DNA of 64,000 nt. Origin: a bacterium. Lineage in GTDB: Bacteria > Myxococcota_A > Polyangia > Nannocystales > Nannocystaceae. Below, one piece after another: positions 11,829-21,104 of the stretch. The stretch covers positions 1 to 64,000 of the forward strand of contig JANSYI010000015.1 of assembly GCA_024742475.1 (NCBI GenBank), given 5' to 3'. Both the position numbers and the translations under genes were made by a program. The notes below the pieces were generated by a model. That model was given only the letters and a program-made list of their open reading frames with translations. It did no database searches and was not told the DNA's origin. Every line of letters starts with the position of its first letter. The stretch's first letter is position 1.

Positions 11829-12533
11829 CTACACCCCGAAGACTTCGACGATGAGGCCGTCTTCGGTGGGCTCGGTGCACAGCGGCGGTGGCGGCAGCAT
11901 GAGCGCGGCGTTGAGGCAGGGGCAGTCGACCATGTCGAGGCACTCCTCGGGCATGGGAAGGCACGTATACGTGGGAGGCGCCCCCTTTACGCCGGGATAC
12001 CCGATCTCGCAGTACTCCGTGCCCACGCTGCACTCCACTTCGTCCTCGCAGTTGAACGTGGCGCACGCGTCGTCCACCACGCATCCCTCGCCCTCTACGA
12101 AGTTCGCGTCGGGTCCGCAATCGCAGCCGGGAATGATGGCTTCGCAGTCGTTGGGGACTCCGCAGACATAGTCGCCGCACGCGGCCTCGTCCCAGGTGCC
12201 GGCCGTGTCCTCGCACAGCTGCTGCGGGTCAGCCTCGCCAGTAGAGGAGCTGCTGCCCGTGGAGCTGCCTTCGCCGGTCGACGAGCTGCTGCCCTCGGAG
12301 CTCTCGTCGGAGTCGCTGTCGGTGGTCGTGCTGCTGCCGGTCGTCGTTCCCGACGCCGACGCGCTGTCGGTGTTGGCGGTCTCGGACGCGGTGGCCGAGT
12401 CGGTGGGGTCGGTGCTCGACGACGACGAACCGGTACCGCCGGAGCCGGAGTTGTTGCTCGAGTCGGTGTCGCCATCGTCGCTGGAGTTGCAGGCGAGCAG
12501 GAGTGCCGCGAAGAGGAGGCCAAGGCGTTTCAT
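11829..12533 (-). CDS. Ser/Thr-rich Cys-containing lipoprotein
   Basis: A 234-residue lipoprotein with lipobox LLLAC at residue 15, a linker of about 85 residues made almost only of Ser, Thr, Gly, Asp and Glu (units such as SSSSTGE), then a domain of about 120 residues with some 16 Cys, probably held by disulfides. This architecture is typical of Nannocystaceae surface proteins. No enzymatic motif is seen. It ends 25 bp from the convergent pseudouridine synthase gene. Confidence 0.8.
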   Translation of the reverse strand: MKRLGLLFAALLLACNSSDDGDTDSSNNSGSGGTGSSSSSTDPTDSATASETANTDSASASGTTTGSSTTTDSDSDESSEGSSSSTGEGSSTGSSSSTGEADPQQLCEDTAGTWDEAACGDYVCGVPNDCEAIIPGCDCGPDANFVEGEGCVVDDACATFNCEDEVECSVGTEYCEIGYPGVKGAPPTYTCLPMPEECLDMVDCPCLNAALMLPPPPLCTEPTEDGLIVEVFGV

Positions 12534-12610
12534 GTGGATGGGGCATGAGTCGCCCGAGCGCAGTCGGAACGCAACCGGCTTTTTGGCCGAACGAGGCTTG
12601 GCAGGCCGCG

Positions 12611-13786
12611 CTAGCCGGGCACGATCGTCTCGCAGCCGAACGCGATGTTGATTGACCCGTTCTTGGCGACCTGGGCCGTCTCACAGGTCTGCGGGCACAT
12701 GACGATCTGGGTCGGGGCGGCCGGGTTGTCGTAGTACCAGCCATCGACGACGCCAGCGCACTGGTCGGCGCTGTCGACTCGCGGGATCGACGTCGTTCCG
12801 CCCATGCCGTCGTCGAACTCGACGTTGACCTTGTCGGGGTCGAAGCTCTCGCCGTTGGGGGGCTCTGGAATGGGGAACTCGCACGCCAGCTGCGTCCCGC
12901 CGATGACCTCGGTGGACAGGGCGTCGAAGACCGCCTGGAAGTCCTGGTCGCAGAGATCGGCTGCCACCCCGCCCCGGTCGTTGGTCAGGTTGATGTACTG
13001 CGTGCCGACGTCGGCCGCGGATGCGCAGTTGGAGTGGCAGACCACCGAGTGGTGCGTGTAGTCGGCGTAGCTGGGGTCGAGCGCCAGGAACTGGCTGTTG
13101 AAGCTGTTGGCGTTCATGTTGGGTGAGTCGTCGCTGATCACCACGACGTGCTTCGACGAGTCGGGCCGCATGAAGGGCGACCACTCGGCGGCGGTGCTGA
13201 TGATGTCGGACCAAGCGCTCGAGCTGCTCACCCGCCGGTCGACGTGGTTGAACAGCGGCAGGTTGGTGTCCGAGTTGGGGCAGCCGCCTGCGCCCAGGGG
13301 CGGGTCGATGCAGATGCCGTTGCCGTCGTTCGGGTAGCTCGAGATCAGGACCACGTGCACGTCGATGCCGCTGCCGATGATCTGGTTGCTGAAGTCGTTG
13401 AGGCGGTCTTGAACCTCGCTGGCTTCGAAGCTCATCGAGCCGGAGTTGTCGACGACGAAGATGATGTCCGCGGGCAGCGGCACGAGCTCGGCGGCTTCGC
13501 TGACCGCGGCGCACTCTTCGTCTTCGGGAGGAGCGCCGGTGGTCGGAGCGCCGAGGTCGAACTTGGGCCCGTCGCCGCCGCCGTCGCTGGAGCCAAACTC
13601 GGTGTCGCTGCCCCCGCCGGTGCCGGTGCCGGCGTCGTCGGTGTCGCTTCCCGGCCCGCCGGTCGAGAAGCCGCCGAGCGTGCCCGCGCTGGCCTGCGTT
13701 GCGTCGTTGTTGCCTCCGCCGTCGCATCCGGCTGGGGTCACGGCCAACAACACGAGTACCGCCAATTGAACGTGCAAACGCTCCAT
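12611..13786 (-). CDS. vWA-domain lipoprotein
   Basis: 391 residues from the ATG at 13786. Signal with lipobox PAGC at about residue 21, a Gly/Ser/Asp linker, then a von Willebrand factor A domain beginning PADIIFVVDNSGSMSF. The MIDAS DxSxS motif (DNSGS) is intact, so metal-dependent ligand binding is likely. The C-terminal part has paired Cys and repeated Pro-rich loops. A second protein with this plan is encoded at 25.7 kb. It diverges from the FG-GAP lipoprotein gene across about 100 bp. Confidence 0.85.
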   Translation of the reverse strand: MERLHVQLAVLVLLAVTPAGCDGGGNNDATQASAGTLGGFSTGGPGSDTDDAGTGTGGGSDTEFGSSDGGGDGPKFDLGAPTTGAPPEDEECAAVSEAAELVPLPADIIFVVDNSGSMSFEASEVQDRLNDFSNQIIGSGIDVHVVLISSYPNDGNGICIDPPLGAGGCPNSDTNLPLFNHVDRRVSSSSAWSDIISTAAEWSPFMRPDSSKHVVVISDDSPNMNANSFNSQFLALDPSYADYTHHSVVCHSNCASAADVGTQYINLTNDRGGVAADLCDQDFQAVFDALSTEVIGGTQLACEFPIPEPPNGESFDPDKVNVEFDDGMGGTTSIPRVDSADQCAGVVDGWYYDNPAAPTQIVMCPQTCETAQVAKNGSINIAFGCETIVPG

Positions 13787-13888
13787 CCCGAGGTGGGACA
13801 CCGGAACACCGCATCCTTCCGGCACCGACTTTGGATTGGCGCGTCGTCACGCGTTGCTGGGCGTCATCGCCGCAGATAGTCTCCCGCC

Positions 13889-15259
13889 ATGCGTGTCCGC
13901 GTCCTTACGCCCTTGGCTTGCCTCGCGCTCCTTGCCGGATGCTTCAACCCCGACGACGGCAGCGCTGCCGATGCGGACACCGACCTGTCGACAGGTCCCG
14001 GGTCGACCTCGGGAGCGCCGACGACCGACGACCCCTCGGTGGGCACGACCGGCTCTGGCGTGGACTCGCTGACCTCGACGACGCTCGAGTCCTCGACGAC
14101 CGACGCGGACACCACCTCGGCCGACGAGACCTCGGGCGGACCCGCCGAGTCATCGGGCTCGTCGAGCGGTGAGCCGATCCCCATCGAGTGTGGGGACGGG
14201 ATCCCTGCTCCAGGCGAGGTGTGTTTCGACGACGCCGCGGTGCTCAACGCGGGGGACATCGGCTACTCGCCGCGCGTGGGCGAGGTCAACGGCGACGGCA
14301 ACGTCGACCTGCTCTACCTCTACGGCGATCAGATCGTGGTCCGACTCGGGGCCGGTGATGGAACGTTTGGCCCCGAACTCCCCGACGAGACGTTGTACTG
14401 CGACACGATGGAGCTCGCCGACGTCGACGGCGACGACGTGCTCGACCACGTCTGCACGGTCGGCTATGAGAACATCCTCTCGGTCTCGCTGGGCAACGGC
14501 ACGGGCAGCTTCATGCTGCAGACCCCGCACACCCAAGTCGGCGATACTCCGGTCGAGATCGCCGCGGGCGACCTCAACGGCGATGGCAACGCCGACGTCG
14601 CGACCATACACGCGGACACCACGGGATCGAGGTTCGTACGTATCAGCCTGTCCCAGGGCAACGGGTTGTTCACGATCAGCGACACGGTCTCCACCGGAAA
14701 TCTGCCGGGAGCGGACGTCACGCTCGGCGACTTCACTGGCGACGGGGTCAGCGATGTCGCGTTTACGGTCGCCGAGGGCACCAACCAGGTCCGCATCGCC
14801 GTCAACGACGGCGACGGCGACTTCGGGCAGGCCCTCGACGTCAACGCAGCGACCTCGGGCGCCTTTGGAATCGCAGCGGGCGACTTCAACGGTGACGAGG
14901 ACGACGACCTCGCCGTGGCCAACGCCGGAAGCGTGCTGGCCATCTTGGGCACGGGCATCGCGTCGTTCGAGAAGGCCGTCTCGCTCGACGTTCCCGAGGG
15001 CGCCATCGCGAACCGCGTCGCGGTCGACGACGTCACCAACGATGACCTTGCCGACATCATCGCGGTCTACAGCAACCAGGCGATCGTCAGCGTGTTCCCG
15101 AGCAATGGCGATGGAACCTTTGGCGAGCGCGTCGACGTGACGATCGCCGCGGTCTCCGATTCGCTGTCGACCGGCGACGTCAACGACGACGGCGTCCCCG
15201 ACCTCGTGATCGGCTCAACCAGCGAAGAGCTGGTCACCGTCGTGGTGTCGACGCCCTGA
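13889..15259 (+). CDS. FG-GAP/VCBS-repeat lipoprotein
   Basis: 456 residues. Signal with lipobox LLAGC (Cys18), a Ser/Thr/Gly linker of about 80 residues, a short ECGDGIPAPGEVC segment resembling the myxobacterial Cys-rich DUF4215-like motif, then six or seven repeats with a DxNGDGxxDL or DFTGDGVSDV calcium-binding loop. Such repeats build an integrin-type beta-propeller on the cell surface. No catalytic residues are seen. It converges with the lipoprotein at 15263, the two stops separated by 3 nt. Confidence 0.88.
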   Translation: MRVRVLTPLACLALLAGCFNPDDGSAADADTDLSTGPGSTSGAPTTDDPSVGTTGSGVDSLTSTTLESSTTDADTTSADETSGGPAESSGSSSGEPIPIECGDGIPAPGEVCFDDAAVLNAGDIGYSPRVGEVNGDGNVDLLYLYGDQIVVRLGAGDGTFGPELPDETLYCDTMELADVDGDDVLDHVCTVGYENILSVSLGNGTGSFMLQTPHTQVGDTPVEIAAGDLNGDGNADVATIHADTTGSRFVRISLSQGNGLFTISDTVSTGNLPGADVTLGDFTGDGVSDVAFTVAEGTNQVRIAVNDGDGDFGQALDVNAATSGAFGIAAGDFNGDEDDDLAVANAGSVLAILGTGIASFEKAVSLDVPEGAIANRVAVDDVTNDDLADIIAVYSNQAIVSVFPSNGDGTFGERVDVTIAAVSDSLSTGDVNDDGVPDLVIGSTSEELVTVVVSTP

Positions 15260-15262
15260 CGA

Positions 15263-16147
15263 TCACTTCTTCTTTGCAGGCTCGACGGGTGCGCTGCCGA
15301 TGCTGGCCGGGTCCTTGGCGTCGACCACGGGCACGTCGCCGGCGGGCATGGCGAAGGTCGATTCGTCGACGGGCGCGTTGAGCTCGACGACCGAGAGCTC
15401 CTGCGTAAGCTCCATCAGCGAGGCGTTCGTGACCTGCTTGTAGGGGATCTTCATCCCGTCGACTTCTCGGTAGTCGGTGGAGCGGATCGTCACGGGCATC
15501 GCGCCCAAGGGGCTGTGCACCTTGAACGACTGCTCGACCATCAGGTGCGTCTTGGCGTCGAGGGTCAACGTGAGCGTTGCGCCGGACTTGGCCGAGAGCT
15601 CGATGTCGTAGACCTTCTTGCCCTCGATCTCGCGCTCCGCCGTGGTCTTGGCTTCGTCGAAGAACTGGTCCCAGTCGGCGGTGAGCAGCAGGCTGCTGGC
15701 CCACATGTGCTGCTCGGCTTCCTTGCCCTCGAGCTTGCGAAGCCCGTTGATCGGCTCCTCGGCCCAGATCACATCGCCCTTCTTGCCGCTGCGGTTGATG
15801 CCCAGCCCGGGGATCGTCTGCACCATGTAGAAGTCGCCGCCCTTCCACCAGGTCTCGACCTTGCCGGTGAGGTTCTGCTTGGGGGCGCCAATCGTGCCCA
15901 CGAGGTGAAAGCTCTTCACCGTGTCGAGCGTGGCTTGCCCGCCCACGGCCTCGACCGACTTTGCGAGCAGCTCCTTGGCGTCGGGCAGGCTGTCTTCGGG
16001 CTCGGGCGCGGGCGCGTCGTCGCTGGGCGCGGAGCCTTCGCCGACCTCTTTCTTGGGCGCTTGGGCAGGCGCGTCGTCGGTGGACTTGTCGCAGCCTGGC
16101 GAGAGGAGCAGAGCGGAGAGGAGGAGGCTGGAGATTCGACGCATCAT
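15263..16147 (-). CDS. LolA-like / outer-membrane lipoprotein-sorting type lipoprotein
   Basis: 294 residues with a signal ending LLSPGC (Cys19), an acidic Pro/Ala linker, then a domain that begins AKELLAKSVEAVGGQATLDTVKSF. That opening and the following beta-rich region with TLDAKTHLMVEQ match lipoprotein-sorting (LolA-like, half-open barrel) proteins found beside proteases. Its ATG overlaps the stop of the S41 peptidase gene (ATGA), so the two are translationally coupled and probably work together in the periplasm. Confidence 0.75.
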   Translation of the reverse strand: MMRRISSLLLSALLLSPGCDKSTDDAPAQAPKKEVGEGSAPSDDAPAPEPEDSLPDAKELLAKSVEAVGGQATLDTVKSFHLVGTIGAPKQNLTGKVETWWKGGDFYMVQTIPGLGINRSGKKGDVIWAEEPINGLRKLEGKEAEQHMWASSLLLTADWDQFFDEAKTTAEREIEGKKVYDIELSAKSGATLTLTLDAKTHLMVEQSFKVHSPLGAMPVTIRSTDYREVDGMKIPYKQVTNASLMELTQELSVVELNAPVDESTFAMPAGDVPVVDAKDPASIGSAPVEPAKKK

Positions 16148-17502
16148 GACTCTTGGAGCGCGGCGACGGCCGCTTCGAGGACGGGGTCCTTGCCCGCAGC
16201 GAAGTCCGCCACGGTTTCGGGGACGAGGTGGTCGGGAGCGACGCCTCGCCCTTCGACGAGGACGCCTTTGGGCGAATGGTAGTCGCCGACGACGTACTGA
16301 AACAGGGCCCCTCCGTCGAGCTGCTCGATGAGGGACGGCAGGGCCGCGCCGGCGGAGGGCCCCGCGCCGTAGATCGAGACGCGGCCGAGGTCCCGCATGC
16401 CGGCCGCGAAGATCTCGGACGTGCTGGCCGTGCCTTCGTCGATGAGCAGCGCGACCGGCCCGGCGAAGGGGTCGGGGTCGGGCGAGACGTTGAACTCCTG
16501 CGTGAAGGCGCGCATCTCGAGCTTGCCGAGGCTGCCCGGCTCGGTGAGCAGGCTCCTCGCGACCGACACCGCCATGGGACCGACGCCGCCGGGATTGCCT
16601 CGAAGGTCGAGCACCAGCGCCTTCATGCCCTTCGAGCGCAGGTCTGCCAGGGCGGCCTGGATCTTGGGAAGCATCGGCAGCATCCAGACGTTGAACGCGA
16701 TCACGCCGACCTTCGTGCCCTCGACCATCCGGTGTTCGACGCGGGTGGGGACGTCGGTGAGGTTGCCGAGCGACATCGTCTCGGAGGGGTCGGCGATGCA
16801 GGGGAGCGTGCGGGGTTCGTCCTCACCCTCGAGCGTGACCGTGCGGGTCTCTCCCGCCCGGCCGCAGGAAAGCTTGGCTGCGGCAAGGCGTGCCACGAGC
16901 GCTGCGAACTCTGCCGCGCGTTCGGTGCGATCCTCGGCGCGTTCGGACAGCTCAGCGACCTTGGTGCCGTCCACGGACGTCAGGACCGCGCCTGGCTGCA
17001 CGGGCGCGCCGGGGGGCGCCTCGACGACGGCCAACTTCCCCTGCACCCAGCGGGCTCGGAGATCGACCGACGCGGGGCCGACCGCTTCATCGCTACCGCT
17101 GGAGAACAGCTTCACATGGGACTGTCCCAGCTCGTCCAACATCTCGTTGATCACTTCGAACGCCTCGGTGCGGTCGCGCGTCTTGGAGAGCGCCTCCCCA
17201 TAACGCAGACGTGCCGCCGGCCAGTCCACGCAACCGAGCGTTGGGTCGTAGTGTTTCTCCAGCACGAGTCGCCATGCCTGCTCGAACGTCCGGCGGTAGC
17301 GGCTCTCGGGCAGCGGCGGCAGGTCGCTCAGATCGGCCTTCGACCAGTCGGTGCAGGCATCCTTGGCGGGCTTGGCCGCTTGCGGCTCTGCGACCTCGAC
17401 CTCGGGGTCGTCGGGCTTCGCCTGCGGGGTGGGCGCCGTCGCCGCGGCGGGCTCGCAGGCCACGAGCATGAGGGCGATGACGGCTCCGACCCGGGCGAGC
17501 AT
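16144..17502 (-). CDS. S41-family (C-terminal processing type) peptidase, lipoprotein
   Basis: 452 residues from the ATG at 17502. The N terminus has a short hydrophobic signal ending LMLVAC, then an Ala/Pro/Glu linker. The peptidase part has a helical N-terminal region, a short PDZ-like insertion (VQPGAVLTSVDGTKV), VLDLRGNPGGV, and the nucleophile region LIDEGTASTSEIFA with the serine of the S41 type. It probably cleaves periplasmic proteins at or near their C termini. It overlaps the downstream lipoprotein gene by ATGA. It diverges from the lipoprotein at 17620. Confidence 0.9.
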   Translation of the reverse strand: MLARVGAVIALMLVACEPAAATAPTPQAKPDDPEVEVAEPQAAKPAKDACTDWSKADLSDLPPLPESRYRRTFEQAWRLVLEKHYDPTLGCVDWPAARLRYGEALSKTRDRTEAFEVINEMLDELGQSHVKLFSSGSDEAVGPASVDLRARWVQGKLAVVEAPPGAPVQPGAVLTSVDGTKVAELSERAEDRTERAAEFAALVARLAAAKLSCGRAGETRTVTLEGEDEPRTLPCIADPSETMSLGNLTDVPTRVEHRMVEGTKVGVIAFNVWMLPMLPKIQAALADLRSKGMKALVLDLRGNPGGVGPMAVSVARSLLTEPGSLGKLEMRAFTQEFNVSPDPDPFAGPVALLIDEGTASTSEIFAAGMRDLGRVSIYGAGPSAGAALPSLIEQLDGGALFQYVVGDYHSPKGVLVEGRGVAPDHLVPETVADFAAGKDPVLEAAVAALQES

Positions 17503-17619
17503 GGGCGGCAGTTCTACCAATCTGGAGGCTCCACGTGCGGTCTGTGGCCTTTTTGCCGAACTCGGGACCCTTTGGCCCGTCATGTCGCACAATCGAACGG
17601 GGAAGCGGACCGGGGATTG

Positions 17620-18771
17620 ATGCGGAAGAGCGTTTTTGTAGCGATGAGCCTCGCGCTCGCGGGGTGCGGTGACTTCACAGAAGAGAGGACCCCAGCGGCG
17701 GGCATCGGAGGGCTCACGGGGAAGGCGGACGACGCCGACACCGACGCCGAAGACACCGACACGGACATCGGCGGCACGTCGGGCGTCGGTACGGGCGGCG
17801 GCGGGGAGTCGGGCATCGGCGACGACAGCGGGCCGAAGTTCGACCTCGGCGGCGGCGATGGATCGGGGCCGGCGGACACCGACGGGTGCGGGACCGAGTG
17901 CGAGTGCACCATCCCCGAGCATCAGCCCTGCGACAACGCGACGGGTGACCCGTTCCTCGCGATGGGCTTGGGCTGCCCGGGCGAGCTCGCGGTGCAGTCC
18001 ACGGTAACCGGACCTCCGGGTGCGATCGGCGTTCGAAGCTCGTTCGGGGGCAACGGCACCTTCGCGCCGCGAGAGGGTGCGTCCTATGCGGTGATCGGCT
18101 CGGGCTTCGTCACCGATCTCGACATGCCCACGCCCGGTGGCGACAACAACGCCGACCCCACGCACTGCAACGACGACCTGGGCGGCCAGTGGGACGTCGG
18201 TGGCGCGCTGCCCAACCCGCTTCGCGTCAACAATGTCGCGGGCGACTGCACCGTCGACGCCAGCCTGCTCGGCACGGGCGACTGCTCCAACACCATCGCC
18301 GACCAGTTCAACCAGGGCAACTCGGCAAACGACTACGTCGAGCTGCGCTTCGAGGTGGACGTCCCGGTGGACGTGGTCTCGCTCAGCTACGACTTCGCGT
18401 TCTTTTCGACCGAGTACCCGTACTACTTCGGCTCGGCGTTCAACGACATGTACGTCGGCTGGCTGGAGTCCGAGGCGTGGACGGGCAACATCTCGTTCGA
18501 CGCAAACGGCAACCCGATCTCGCTCAACGCGGGCTTCCTCGACTACCGAGACGACGCGGGCAACCTCCCCGAGTTTGCGGGCACCTGCATGCGACAACAC
18601 GCCGGAACCGGCTGGCTGAGCACCAGCGCGGGCGTCGTGCCCGGCGAGCACATCACGGTGGCCTTTGCGATCTTCGACCTGAGCGACTCGATCCTCGACA
18701 GCTACGTCTTCCTGGACAACTTCCAGTGGGGCTGCGAGCCGGGAGCACCGGTGACGACCCCCGAGGGGTAG
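17620..18771 (+). CDS. lipoprotein with choice-of-anchor-type beta domain
   Basis: 383 residues. Signal with lipobox LAGC (Cys16), an acidic Asp/Thr/Gly linker, a short Cys cluster (CGTECECT), then a beta-rich domain of about 260 residues. The DYVELRFEVDVPVDVVSLSYD segment type and the following FFSTEYPYYFGSAFNDMYV match the choice-of-anchor domain often seen in Nannocystaceae lipoproteins. It is probably surface-displayed; no enzymatic motif. The next gene starts 10 nt after its stop. Confidence 0.78.
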   Translation: MRKSVFVAMSLALAGCGDFTEERTPAAGIGGLTGKADDADTDAEDTDTDIGGTSGVGTGGGGESGIGDDSGPKFDLGGGDGSGPADTDGCGTECECTIPEHQPCDNATGDPFLAMGLGCPGELAVQSTVTGPPGAIGVRSSFGGNGTFAPREGASYAVIGSGFVTDLDMPTPGGDNNADPTHCNDDLGGQWDVGGALPNPLRVNNVAGDCTVDASLLGTGDCSNTIADQFNQGNSANDYVELRFEVDVPVDVVSLSYDFAFFSTEYPYYFGSAFNDMYVGWLESEAWTGNISFDANGNPISLNAGFLDYRDDAGNLPEFAGTCMRQHAGTGWLSTSAGVVPGEHITVAFAIFDLSDSILDSYVFLDNFQWGCEPGAPVTTPEG

Positions 18772-18781
18772 ACTCGGGGCG

Positions 18782-19537
18782 GTGCCCGTCGACTGGTCCG
18801 AGGTTGCGTCCGCAACAGCTCATCGCCCTTGGCCGCTGCCCGAGCGGCCGTGGGTGATGACGATGAGCTGGCTCGACCTGCTCTTTGCGCACTGGCGGGT
18901 GCCGGCGGAGCAGGTGGCGAGCCGGTTGCCCGCAGGGCTGGAGGTCGACACGTTCGAGGGGGATGCGTGGGTCGGCGTGGTCCCGTTTTGGATGGACAAC
19001 GTCACCGGGCGCTGGCTGCCGAACGTGCCCGGCTTGTCTCGTTTTCCCGAGCTCAACGTGCGCACCTACGTGACCGACGGACGCAAGCCGGGGGTCTGGT
19101 TCTTCAGCTTGGACGCCGACCAGCGACTCGCGGTGTGGGGTGCTCGCACGTTCTTCGACCTGCCGTACGTGCGTGCCGACATGCACTGCACGAAGGGCGA
19201 GGACGGCTGGGTGCGTTACGAGAGCCACCGCACCGACGACCGGATGGCACCGGGCGCGTTCGAGGGGCGCTACCGCGGCGTCGGGGACGTCTATCGAAGC
19301 CAACCGGGGTCGCTCGACGCGTGGCTGACCGAGCGCTACTGCCTCTACTCCGCCGACGACGCGGGCAGGGTCGGGCGCGGAGAGATCCAGCACGTACCCT
19401 GGCCCCTGCAGAAGGCCGAAGCGCAGATCGACGTGAACACCGTCGCGGACGCGCACGGGTTCACCTTCGTCGGCGAGCCGCTGCTGCACTTCGTCGAACG
19501 CATCGACGTGGTGGGCTGGACGCTCGAGGGGGTCTGA
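18782..19537 (+). CDS. DUF2071 (YqjF-like) protein
   Basis: 251 residues from a GTG. The opening (HRPWPLPERPWVMTMSW, then LLFAHWRVPAEQV) and the internal RTYVTDGRKPGVWFFSLDAD are diagnostic of DUF2071, an acetoacetate-decarboxylase-like fold of unknown activity. No signal peptide. It follows the lipoprotein at 17620 by 10 nt but may have its own promoter. Confidence 0.85.
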   Translation: MPVDWSEVASATAHRPWPLPERPWVMTMSWLDLLFAHWRVPAEQVASRLPAGLEVDTFEGDAWVGVVPFWMDNVTGRWLPNVPGLSRFPELNVRTYVTDGRKPGVWFFSLDADQRLAVWGARTFFDLPYVRADMHCTKGEDGWVRYESHRTDDRMAPGAFEGRYRGVGDVYRSQPGSLDAWLTERYCLYSADDAGRVGRGEIQHVPWPLQKAEAQIDVNTVADAHGFTFVGEPLLHFVERIDVVGWTLEGV

Positions 19538-19545
19538 GTCACGCG

Positions 19546-20208
19546 CTACGCGAGCTCGGAGAGCCAGCGGAACGCGGCCCGGTGGCGCGATGCGTCGGCA
19601 CGGCGGCAGTCCGAGGCCAGGCTCAGCGGCTCCTCGTCAGCGAAGAAGTACGCGAAGCAGAGCTCGCACAGCCCGTGAGACACGGCCGCGGTGGTGGAGA
19701 ATCCATCGGCGTGGAGCTCCCAGCGTCCGGTGCCGCGGTTCTGGAGTCGCCGGCAGTGCGCGCACTGTGTGACGAGCCCGCCGGGGCCTTCGTACGCGCT
19801 CCAGTCGGGTTCATGCGCGGTTGACTCGCGGTCAGCGGAGTGCAGCAGCGTGTTGACGATCGCGAGTCGGTCGCCCTCGGGCAGGATGTACTGCGAGAAC
19901 CACCGCGTCTGGGTCGCCGACGAGCACTCGTAGTCGTGTCGCGCGGGCTCTCTGCGCGCGAGCACCCTTGCGTAGGTGTCGGCGTAGAAGTCTCGAAGCG
20001 CGTCGGGGATGAACCCGAGCAGCTCTCGCCCGACGACGCGCTGTACGAGCGCCGGGTTGCCTCCGTTGGCGGCAGAGAAGCCTTCAAAGGCTTTGTTGAC
20101 CCAAAGGATCCTCAGGGACTCCGCCGAAACCAGATACGCAGAGTCGGCGTGGTTCTCGAGCAGCTGCCCCCGATCTCCGGCGAGCCACACCTCTACTGTC
20201 ATCCACAC
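19546..20208 (-). CDS. single-PAS protein with C-terminal Cys pairs
   Basis: 220 residues from the ATG at 20208 (a second ATG lies two codons later). The N-terminal half reads as a PAS domain (AYLVSAESLRILWVNKAFEGF, then a helix with FIPDALRDFY). The middle holds CAHCRRLQNR and a later CELC pair, which could bind a metal. No kinase, HTH or output domain is attached, so it may act on a partner kinase or sense a ligand. It converges with the DUF2071 gene. Confidence 0.65.
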   Translation of the reverse strand: MWMTVEVWLAGDRGQLLENHADSAYLVSAESLRILWVNKAFEGFSAANGGNPALVQRVVGRELLGFIPDALRDFYADTYARVLARREPARHDYECSSATQTRWFSQYILPEGDRLAIVNTLLHSADRESTAHEPDWSAYEGPGGLVTQCAHCRRLQNRGTGRWELHADGFSTTAAVSHGLCELCFAYFFADEEPLSLASDCRRADASRHRAAFRWLSELA

Positions 20209-20274
20209 TACAGGGGGACGATACCCAGCGGCTTCGCCGAGGATCGTCCCGTTCTGGGCTGCCCGCGCCCTGGG

Positions 20275-20982
20275 CTACTCGTAGGTGACGCGCTCGAGGG
20301 CGCCGAGATCGAGCACGACGATCTCTTGCCGACTGAGGCTGAGGATGCCGTTGCGCTGCATGCGGTTGAGCGCGCGGGAGATTTCCTCGCGGACGGTGCC
20401 GAGGCGGGCGGCGACGGTGTTCATGTCGAGCTGGCGCGGGATGACGGTGGGCTTGCCCTGCTCGGCTCCGTTGCGGACGGCGAGCGTGAACAGGAACGAG
20501 GCCAGACGGCGCTCGACGGAGCGCAGCGAGAGGTCGAGGACCAGGTCGATGAGGCGGTTGGCGCGGAAGGCCATTTGCCGCATGAGCGCGAAGGCGAGGG
20601 TCTCGTTGCTGCTGATCAGCTTGACGACGCCGTCGGTGTCGAAGCGCCAGACCTCCGAGTCGACCATCGCGAAGCCCGACGCGGCGCACTGCACGTCGCG
20701 GGGCAGGAAGCCCTCACCGATCAGCTTGCCGGGCTCGGCCAGGTAGAGGATCTGCTCGCGGCCCTCGCTGGAGATGAGGCTGAGCTTGAACTCGCCCGAC
20801 TTCACGAGGAAAAGTCCGGGACCGGGCTCGCCGCGGCGGAAGATCGACCGCTTGCGCTTGACCTCGATGGTCTCCGCGATGTCGCACAGACCCTTGACCG
20901 TGTCCTCGGGAACCCGCTCCCAACCGGACCACCGGTGGAGCATTTTGCTGATCAGTTCCGCGTCTGCCTGGTCGACAGCCAT
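20275..20982 (-). CDS. Crp/Fnr-family transcription regulator
   Basis: 235 residues. An N-terminal cyclic-nucleotide-binding fold (about 20-135: RRGEPGPGLFLVKSGEFKL, GREQILYLAEPGKLIGEG), a long dimer helix, and a C-terminal winged HTH (MNTVAARLGTVREEISRALNRMQ, about 180-205). The usual cAMP-contacting RxSxxE pattern is not obvious and there is no Fnr-type N-terminal Cys cluster, so the ligand is unknown. It stands alone between the PAS gene and the M28 peptidase gene. Confidence 0.92.
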   Translation of the reverse strand: MAVDQADAELISKMLHRWSGWERVPEDTVKGLCDIAETIEVKRKRSIFRRGEPGPGLFLVKSGEFKLSLISSEGREQILYLAEPGKLIGEGFLPRDVQCAASGFAMVDSEVWRFDTDGVVKLISSNETLAFALMRQMAFRANRLIDLVLDLSLRSVERRLASFLFTLAVRNGAEQGKPTVIPRQLDMNTVAARLGTVREEISRALNRMQRNGILSLSRQEIVVLDLGALERVTYE

Positions 20983-21104
20983 GCGCGCGAGTGTAGCTTG
21001 AACGGGTTTGGGTAGCGACTGATCTCACGTTTAGCGCGGAATCGGCGGCGGAGACGCCGTCTGTGTGACTCTGGAGCACATCTGCGAGGCGCCCGCGCGG
21101 GGTG